Made by a program: the position numbers and the translations under genes
Source of the DNA: Symsagittifera roscoffensis
Taxonomy: Eukaryota > Xenacoelomorpha > Acoela > Convolutidae
Assembly (NCBI RefSeq): GCF_963678635.1
Contig: NC_087069.1
Location: 43,228,688-43,292,687, forward strand
Reading direction: 5' to 3'
DNA: 64,000 nucleotides
Notes under the pieces: generated by a model
The model's database searches: none
Seen by the model: the letters and a program-made list of their open reading frames with translations, nothing else
Told to the model about the DNA's origin: nothing
Part shown: one piece after another, positions 60,001 to 64,000 of the stretch
Layout of the letters: each line of letters starts with the position of its first letter
Numbering within the stretch: the first letter of the stretch is position 1

Positions 60001-61401
60001 TCAAAGAGTTGGGCGGAATTTCCAAAATTTCAAAATGTCGACCAAATTGATTTTCTGCACTCTTCCATATCTTTATAAAGATCCGAATCTGACCAAAAAT
60101 TCTAAACTTTTGCTTAAATTTTCGTTTAAAAAATGGCTGAAAATCTGAACGCGGTCAGGTTGTTTTCTCCAGACAACACTCAATTTTTTAACTAATAATG
60201 TGACGAGATAATTTATGCAGGCTGAAAAACAAAAATGATCAAAATTAAATTATTCTGATATTGAATTATTTATTCGAAGGCCTAGTCTGGATCCTTATCT
60301 TCCCAAAGAACACTTTTAAGTCCAAGTTTTAAAATGTTTCTGCTGTTTACGAGGATTTTTTTGCAAATTCAAACATTTCCAAATTTAGTGTTTATTAACG
60401 TTTAAACAGTCGGATTAGGGCAAGGGGATTTTTTCTGGGTTTTAATCTGTCTTCCTTAGTCTTCTTGAGCATAGGGTTGATAATGTCATTATGATGACGA
60501 CCAAAAAAAAGTTGATACTGTGAGTAAAGGGACGACTAAACTAATTTTTTTTTGTCTGCGGAACACTTAAATGGCACTGAAACAAAAAAACCCCTTCAGG
60601 TACAGAGTCGGTCAAACAACAAACTATGCAAAGAATCAGCGGCAACAGGCTGCATTAAAAACTGTAAATGACTATTTGAGGAAATCAGACTCGTCACATC
60701 TTGCAAAAAGTTGAAAGAAAAAAATAAAGGCATATCTTTTGCAGAAAAACGAATCAGTACCAATTGACAGACCACACGGTAGATTCAGAAACTACTTCTA
60801 TCAGTATTTTTTCTTAGTACATTAATAAGTACATAATTGAACAATTGTTGCCAAGTGCATTTTAGTTTATATAGTTGATTGTTTGTAAAAGTAATCATTC
60901 TTAGACATGTTTTTTTAACCAAGAGGTTATCTGAAATTAACATGTTCTGCCGGGAAAAAAATCACTCACTCTTTTTAGACTAGCTTCGTCATTTGAATTT
61001 AACTTTTTGCTTTAATTTCGTAGCTGCAACACAGTTGTTACAAGATTGTTACGTGATTGCTTTTGATTTGTTGTCTAGTTTATGAGATTAGCTCTTTTAT
61101 GGTTCGCTCGGTATATGCACTGTCGACAAAACGGGTCTAGAACCAAATATTGAAAATTATTTGAGCGCAATCGTTCTTGCTAAATTACAACTCGTATCAT
61201 TCGTGTTATTCGTTTCTTTCAAAAAATATGACAAAATGTGATAATATTTGTTTTTTTTTTTGTTTCAGAATAAAGCAAGCGTGGATAAATTTTAATATCG
61301 ACAGAGAAGCAAGAAGCAAAAAATTAAGTGACGAAATAAATGTCAGAAAGTTGTCGCGTCTTCAGAGAGTCAGACATTCAACTGTTGAAACTAAACTGTG
61401 A
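32862..61401 (+). CDS. Opsin (retinal-binding seven-helix GPCR), six exons, 355 residues
   Basis: Joined exons are 32862-33031, 51496-51629, 56379-56600, 57380-57567, 58231-58451 and 61269-61401. They stay in frame (intron phases 2, 1, 1, 0, 2) and end at TGA. The product would bind retinal and signal through a G protein at a membrane. Visible hallmarks: N-glycosylation sequon N9-G-T; GN at 47-48 in TM1; LAxxD at D75 in TM2; C103 for the extracellular disulphide with C180 or C181; N127-R-Y in place of E/DRY; P207 and Y215 in TM5; E242 and C259-W-L-P-Y-A in TM6; chromophore lysine K294 placed exactly as in bovine K296, followed by N300-P-x-x-Y304. The tripeptide after TM7 is HVK (NKQ in ciliary, HPK in rhabdomeric opsins). 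S106 and T175 (or S174) stand at the sites of the classical counterions. There is no palmitoylation cysteine; the C-terminus ETKL fits a class I PDZ ligand. The opsin class is not assigned. Confidence 0.93.
33396..33441 (+). repeat. Two copies of a 19-bp word (GACACACCCCCAAGCACGT)
   Basis: The 19-bp word occurs at 33396-33414 and 33423-33441 with an 8-bp spacer. It could be a small tandem duplication. Confidence 0.6.
33981..34524. repeat. Long fold-back (inverted-repeat) element, about 540 bp
   Basis: Arms of about 245 bp, 33981-34229 and 34262-34524, are imperfect reverse complements with a 32-bp loop. Near the loop GATGCAACAAAAGTTTT pairs exactly with its complement. Near the ends ATTATCATTGATTTCAG pairs with CTGAAATCAATGATAA. 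This is the structure of a fold-back transposon or a long MITE. No target duplication was settled. Confidence 0.75.
35221..35370. repeat. ATAATCGATTATAAT-rich stretch
   Basis: Several copies of ATCGATTATAATyrA and related palindromic words lie within 150 bp. Related words recur at 1500-1640, 8020-8165, 36190-36345, 43620-43660, 44935-45060 and 46905-46955. Confidence 0.5.
35589..35990 (+). repeat. G-rich minisatellite (GGGTTYAGGTGGGGGT)n
   Basis: About 400 bp with extreme strand asymmetry: G runs of 3-12 separated by TTTAGGT or TTCAGGT. It opens with an inverted repeat where C-rich and G-rich strands meet (CTGAAC, GT, GTTCAG). The + strand could form G-quadruplexes. Long peptides read from it are artefacts of the repeat. 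Confidence 0.85.
36165..36350. repeat. ATTATAATGGATCC / ATGGATTTAAATCCAT palindromic stretch
   Basis: Clustered self-complementary words (TCCATTATAATGGA, ATGGATTTAAATCCAT, ATCCATTATAATCGAT). Same family of words as 35221-35370. Confidence 0.5.
37111..37888 (+). repeat. Dispersed repeat R1 copy, split by a SINE
   Basis: It follows the copy at 53371-53915 from GTTATTCCGACTTT to the 3' hairpin TCAGGGCTTCGCCCTGA and AGCCTTGT. The alignment is interrupted between about 37497 and 37742 by a tRNA-derived SINE on the minus strand. R1 is therefore older than that SINE insertion. Confidence 0.75.
37500..37740 (-). mobile_element. tRNA-derived SINE, near full length
   Basis: Read on the minus strand, the head carries a pol III A box (TGGTGAAGTGG, 37719-37729) and a B box (GTTCGAGGC, 37681-37689) at the spacing found in tRNAs. 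Then comes a body of about 165 bp with an A-rich tract, the palindrome GAGCTGTACAGCTC, and a tail ending near GGTCTTAATC. A second, 5'-truncated copy lies at 50952-51140. Confidence 0.8.
39420..39866. repeat. Fold-back element, about 445 bp
   Basis: Arms 39420-39641 and 39660-39866 are imperfect reverse complements. Paired blocks include TTCGGATTTGAAATCAAGCT with its complement, GATAGATGCAAAC with GTTTGCATCTATC, and AAGCGC with GCGCTT next to a short central loop. The sequence is unrelated to the 33981 element. Confidence 0.75.
40770..40875 (-). mobile_element. Fragment of hAT-like MITE (same family as 56710-57076)
   Basis: The block CCAAAAAGTGCCTGAAAACG and the terminus TCGAGAAAATCCTAGATCCG, followed by CCCCTG, match the right part of 56710-57076. 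The left terminus was not found. Confidence 0.55.
42693..42818. repeat. 16-bp minisatellite, (GAACAACAAGTAnnnG)8
   Basis: Eight tandem copies of GAACAACAAGTA followed by 4-7 variable bases. It is not a CRISPR array: there are no true spacers and the host is a eukaryote. Confidence 0.85.
46540..46676 (-). repeat. hAT-like terminal fragments
   Basis: AAATCCGCCCCGTCGAGAAAA at 46547 onwards resembles the terminus seen at 40845 and 57038. A second, C-rich end with ACGCCCCTG lies at about 46662-46672. Both look like decayed termini of CAGGGGCG-type elements. Confidence 0.35.
50840..50942. repeat. ATT/ATG trinucleotide microsatellite
   Basis: About 100 bp of degenerate ATT, ATG and ATA triplets, just upstream of the truncated SINE copy. 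Confidence 0.7.
50952..51140 (+). mobile_element. tRNA-derived SINE, 5'-truncated copy
   Basis: Starts within the tRNA-like head at the B-box region (GATGCTCAAGGCCCACC) and follows the complement of 37500-37740 through GATCCGTG, GTTGCTTGAGGGTG, the palindrome GAGCTGTACAGCTC and GATAAATGGTCTTAAT. The stretch 51167-51232 looks like a diverged second copy of the last 65 bp of the same SINE (GAGCCGAACAGTTCGC, then TGATCTTAATTAAAG). Confidence 0.75.
51496..51629 (+). CDS. Opsin exon 2 (TM2 and first extracellular loop)
   Basis: Encodes R57 (last base) to G102 (first base). It is preceded by a T-rich tract and TTTAG and followed by the donor GTAAGT. The reading gives N65-T-L-T-L-G-L-A-x-x-D75, the usual TM2 pattern, and K94-W95-T-F in the first loop, the conserved class A tryptophan. 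It is too short and too split to stand out as a long ORF. Confidence 0.88.
52941..53212. mobile_element. MITE with TTGCAAGATC-rich terminal inverted repeats
   Basis: The left end (CCCTAG, TGATCAAGG or CGATCAAGG, then TTATCTTGCAAGATCTTGCA) is mirrored at the right end. The arms are about 60 bp and are filled with direct repeats of TTGCAAGAT. The element is flanked by TAAC at 52937-52940 and 53213-53216, a plausible 4-bp target duplication. No coding capacity is visible. Confidence 0.8.
53371..53915 (+). repeat. Dispersed repeat R1, most complete copy
   Basis: About 545 bp, starting near TTGTTCCGACTTT and ending after a hairpin (TCAGGGATTCGCCCTGA) with GATACGAGCAGTCTTGT. It contains no reading frame or tRNA-like boxes. 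A hairpin a few bases before the 3' end is seen in Helitron-type and some LINE-mobilised elements, but the CTRR end of canonical Helitrons was not seen. Confidence 0.7.
55719..56045. repeat. Fold-back element with GACAACT sub-repeat arms
   Basis: The left arm (55740-55805) has three copies of GACAACTAG-type words. The right arm (55970-56035) has four copies of GCGAGTTGTC-type words, the complement. The GC-rich centre 55850-55960 matches 26290-26410. A single arm of the family is at 51990-52045. Confidence 0.65.
56379..56600 (+). CDS. Opsin exon 3 (TM3, intracellular loop 2, TM4)
   Basis: Encodes G102 to T176 (first base). The acceptor is TTTTGTTTTAG and the donor GTACGT. It contains C103, TM3, N127-R128-Y129 exactly 24 residues after the cysteine as in rhodopsin, the second intracellular loop, and TM4 ending in P166. 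Confidence 0.92.
56601..57379 (+). other. Opsin intron 3 (779 bp)
   Basis: GT-AG intron, about half of which is the hAT-like MITE at 56710-57076. Confidence 0.9.
56710..57076. mobile_element. hAT-like MITE, 367 bp
   Basis: Begins CAGTAGCGGATTTAGGA and ends TCCTAGATCCGCGCCTG, terminal inverted repeats of the CAGnnGCGGATYTAGGA type known from hAT elements. The flanks GTTATGTA (56702-56709) and GTTACATA (57077-57084) agree at six of eight positions, consistent with an aged 8-bp hAT target duplication. No transposase reading frame is present. Confidence 0.75.
57380..57567 (+). CDS. Opsin exon 4 (second extracellular loop and TM5)
   Basis: Encodes T176 to Q238. The acceptor is GTGTTTCAG and the donor CAG|GTGAAC in phase 0. 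It carries C180-C181 in the second extracellular loop, then TM5 with P207 and Y215 at the class A spacing of eight, then the start of the third intracellular loop. Confidence 0.92.
57568..58230 (+). other. Opsin intron 4 (663 bp) with poly-C tract
   Basis: GT-AG intron in phase 0. A C-rich tract with two runs lies at about 57808-57840. Nothing else was recognised. Confidence 0.9.
58231..58451 (+). CDS. Opsin exon 5 (TM6, TM7, chromophore lysine)
   Basis: Encodes H239 to K312 (two bases). The acceptor is a T tract with CAG and the donor AAAAA|GTAAGG. It contains E242 at the base of TM6, C259-W-L-P-Y-A, the short third extracellular loop, and TM7 with K294 and N300-P-F-I-Y304. K294 with this spacing to NPxxY separates an opsin from other class A receptors. 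Confidence 0.95.
58452..61268 (+). other. Opsin intron 5 (2.8 kb)
   Basis: GT-AG intron between TM7 and the tail. It is AT-rich with no convincing exon or named repeat. Confidence 0.8.
61269..61401 (+). CDS. Opsin exon 6 (cytoplasmic tail and stop)
   Basis: Encodes K312 (last base) to L355 and the TGA. The acceptor is a long T tract with TTTCAG. The tail is basic and amphipathic at first (IKQAWINF, consistent with helix 8) and then Ser/Arg-rich with few phosphorylatable clusters. It ends ETKL. Confidence 0.85.
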
Positions 61402-61492
61402 CACAACCTCCAACTTCTTTTCAAGGTCAATTCCTGACTGCCAATTCAACCATTGCTGGGAAAAGATGTCAATCAAGTTTGAGCCATGAAAA

Positions 61493-61498
61493 AATAAA
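61493..61498 (+). terminator. Candidate polyadenylation signal AATAAA (proximal)
   Basis: Canonical hexamer 92 bases after the opsin stop codon. Confidence 0.45.
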
Positions 61499-62080
61499 CC
61501 TTCCGAAACAAAAGCTTCGCAATTCAACTGCCATTGTGTTTTGAACAAATCGAGAATTTGAACTGAAATTAATCTTTTCTGTAAATGTTGAAACTATCAA
61601 ATTATGCCGTTATTTAGGTTAATTTGCAATTATTGGTGAGTTTTAGAAAACAAAACTTTTTTTAGAAATCTAGGTTATCAAACCCTGGTGCATTAAAACT
61701 TCTGAGATTTTATATTTTCATCTTTCATGTTTTATAATTATGTCTACTTTATCTTTCACTTATGTATGAAAACCTATAATTGATTTGGGTACTAGTTTTT
61801 AATTGTGATCAATCGTTTTGAAATAGCGATGAAATATTTTGCTAATTTTGATGTTGATTTTATCAGTGCTTGTTGAAAACTAAATTAATGTAGTATTAAA
61901 TCTTTTGAAAAACAAATGAGCCATTTGATAGGAAAAAAGTATAAATAAGTTTTTAGTTTTTACAAACATGCAATCTTCATTTTTTGGTGAAATCCCAATT
62001 TGCATTTTGTTGAAACAATCTAATGAAATGAAAAAGTGTTTTGTTATGATGAAAACGTATACATTTTGTTTTGCTGGACA

Positions 62081-62086
62081 AATAAA
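62081..62086 (+). terminator. Candidate polyadenylation signal AATAAA (distal)
   Basis: Canonical hexamer 680 bases after the stop, followed by an AT-rich stretch with TG-rich words. Confidence 0.35.
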
Positions 62087-62090
62087 ATGT

Positions 62091-64000
62091 AATTGAAATT
62101 ATGATGAATTATAACTTATGTTGCAATGACCCTAAATTAACCCATGATAAGTTTTTGACGATATACAATGTAATTTATATAATCTTGATGAAAATGAATA
62201 TTAAATTGCAATGAAAATGTAAAAAATTGAGGTGGTCAAAATGATTGTATATTGATTTTGCTTGTCTTTAGATTCTGCATGATTTGAATTGAGATAATGG
62301 CTTCTGAAAAAAAATTATCGAGTTTGATTCTTATAAAATTACTAACACTCCTCTAAGTTTTGTGATTTTATAAAATGGGAGACAAACTGAAAACGGTATT
62401 TTTCTGTGATTGCAAAGTTTTCATGCTTATGATAAAATAGCAACATTAAAATGCGGCCCTGCTAAAGATGCACGTAACATAGCGATAAGCAGCCCTCTTT
62501 GATAACGTCAGATTTTTTTACTCAATTCTTTACCATGTCAATGATAGTCTGTAAGTAGAAGCTCTCCTAGGTTGACATAGACATACCAAAAAAATTTCAC
62601 AAGAGCAAACAATTGATCTATGAAGAAATGCTATTCGTAAGTTTCATATATTGTTCCAAAATCTGAGTAAATGAATTATAATTGTGTATTTAATCGTTCA
62701 GAAAAGTGTCGGTATAACTAAACGAAAACTCTACATATGGAAATTGTATGAATAGTATTTTTGATGGCAAAGCTATAGGTTTTCTTCGCGCCTTAAAACT
62801 TGTCCGGAAAGTTATAGAGCCCAAAAAATTTCCACAGCCCACAAAGAGCCGCAAGAAGTTTTCAGAGCCCATGTGATACAAAATTTTTATCCTCTTTTTG
62901 TATTCGTTCAAAACTTTTCGACAACATTTTTTTGAACGAGTTTGAGCTGACATTAAAAATTTCTCAAATAGTTGAAGTTCTCAGATCCTGCCGTTAGATC
63001 ATGCCATTTGAACAAAATTTTTCAATAAATTTTTTTGAATGCAAAATTATTTTCGGTGCATAATGTAGTCCTGAGTAACCAAAAAATACAATTTTTTCTT
63101 CATAGTTACGTTGTTTTGGAAAATCACCAAAAAATGAAATTTTGTGATTTGCATATTTTTATTTTCTTGGGTAGTGGATAATTATTGCAAAATCTATTTT
63201 TCGAAAAGTTTAATTTAAATTTAATTCAAAATTTTCAAAAAAGCAGATTATATGTCACTATATTGTATACGAGGTTGGGGGGATTCTCAGTGAATCAAGA
63301 TTTTTGACGGCAAGCGTTTTATCATTTGTTTTTGCCTAGACATAGTTTGCTTAAACATCATGATAAACAGTTAATTTAGAAAAAAAAACCAGAAAGCAAA
63401 AAATTTGTTTATTGGTAAAAGGGTACTATATACAATTTTGATTCATGCAAAACAAATTACCATTGACTTTTCATGCAGCTTAGTGATAATCATGAAACTG
63501 CGTAAAATTGATTTGATTAGCGTTTTCTCATATGATGAGACCAAGCACTTTTCACCAACCCGATTTTTTTTTTACATTTGAGCTCACCCGCAACCAAAAT
63601 TTGAAGTACTCGGTAGCAACGCATTACAAATTCTTCATATTAAGACTTGCAATTAATACTGGGCCATCATTTGTAGCAATTAGAAAGATATTTGCAATGA
63701 GGTACAGATCGTATTCTGTACATCAGACCGCAAAATCTTTTGAAACATTTGAAATTTTCAAAACATTTTGAGTCCTGCAAGTCTATAGCACTCTTGAAAA
63801 TAAGAGGACAAGTATTCTCAAGGAAATTAAAACGTTTGAAAATTTAAGAATATGGATTGGTTTCAAAATTTTAAAAGCGTTACCTGATATGGAGTTTTTT
63901 TTCGCCGTTCTCGCAAATAACCTTCTTCCGCCCAATTTTTTTGTTTCACTTTTGATTTCAGCATATATCACAGATAAATTTTTACATACAATACGGTCAT
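62091..64000. other. Intergenic AT-rich DNA, nothing recognised
   Basis: Reading frames of 60-90 codons on both strands look like chance readings. No repeat array, exon or RNA gene was identified. Confidence 0.45.

Larger units (their letters stand above)
61402..62090 (+). other. Probable opsin 3' untranslated region
   Basis: Sequence after the TGA. Two candidate polyadenylation signals AATAAA are at 61493-61498 and 62081-62086. Which is used cannot be told from sequence alone. Confidence 0.5.

Noticed and set aside
62690-62953. 87-codon minus-strand frame downstream of the opsin gene
   Set aside because: No recognisable motif, no neighbouring exons, typical chance frame.

Overview
The window is AT-rich DNA from an invertebrate animal. 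The evidence is a multi-exon opsin gene with a very long first intron, surrounded by decayed retroelements, a tRNA-derived SINE, hAT-like MITEs and several fold-back elements. I cannot name the phylum. There is one 200-base assembly gap at 26068-26267. No intact tRNA, rRNA, CRISPR array or prokaryotic operon was seen.

Layout. (1) About 1-13063 is two head-to-tail copies, each about 6.5 kb, of one unit containing fossil Ty3/gypsy-type pol remains on the + strand. A third, much more diverged and rearranged relative fills about 13064-17540. (2) 17.5-20.6 kb has no recognisable gene but holds a cluster of short GCGGATTCC-type repeats near 19.0-20.0 kb. (3) 20.8-24.5 kb carries a second, unrelated retroelement fossil with a Gag-like open stretch and a zinc knuckle; no pol was seen beside it. 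(4) 24.5-32.8 kb is intergenic, with the gap and several repeat families. (5) 32862-61401 (+) is the only host gene I can support: a 355-residue opsin in six exons. It has the chromophore lysine (K294), NPxxY, CWLPYA, and an NRY motif in place of E/DRY. (6) 61.4-64.0 kb is its 3' untranslated region followed by featureless DNA.

The opsin would be a seven-helix retinal-binding membrane photoreceptor. Its six exons add up in phase with no internal stop. The first intron (18.5 kb) appears to use a GC donor, which is non-canonical. No acidic residue lies at the aligned positions of the two classical Schiff-base counterions, nor at position 94, so its spectral behaviour is an open question.

The introns are largely built from repeats. 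They include two long fold-back elements, a 0.5 kb dispersed family with a 3' hairpin (three copies in the window, one split by a SINE), a MITE with TTGCAAGATC-rich arms and an apparent TAAC duplication, a hAT-like MITE with a candidate 8-bp duplication, a G-rich minisatellite and a 16-bp minisatellite. All coordinates, splice sites and alignments were read by eye.
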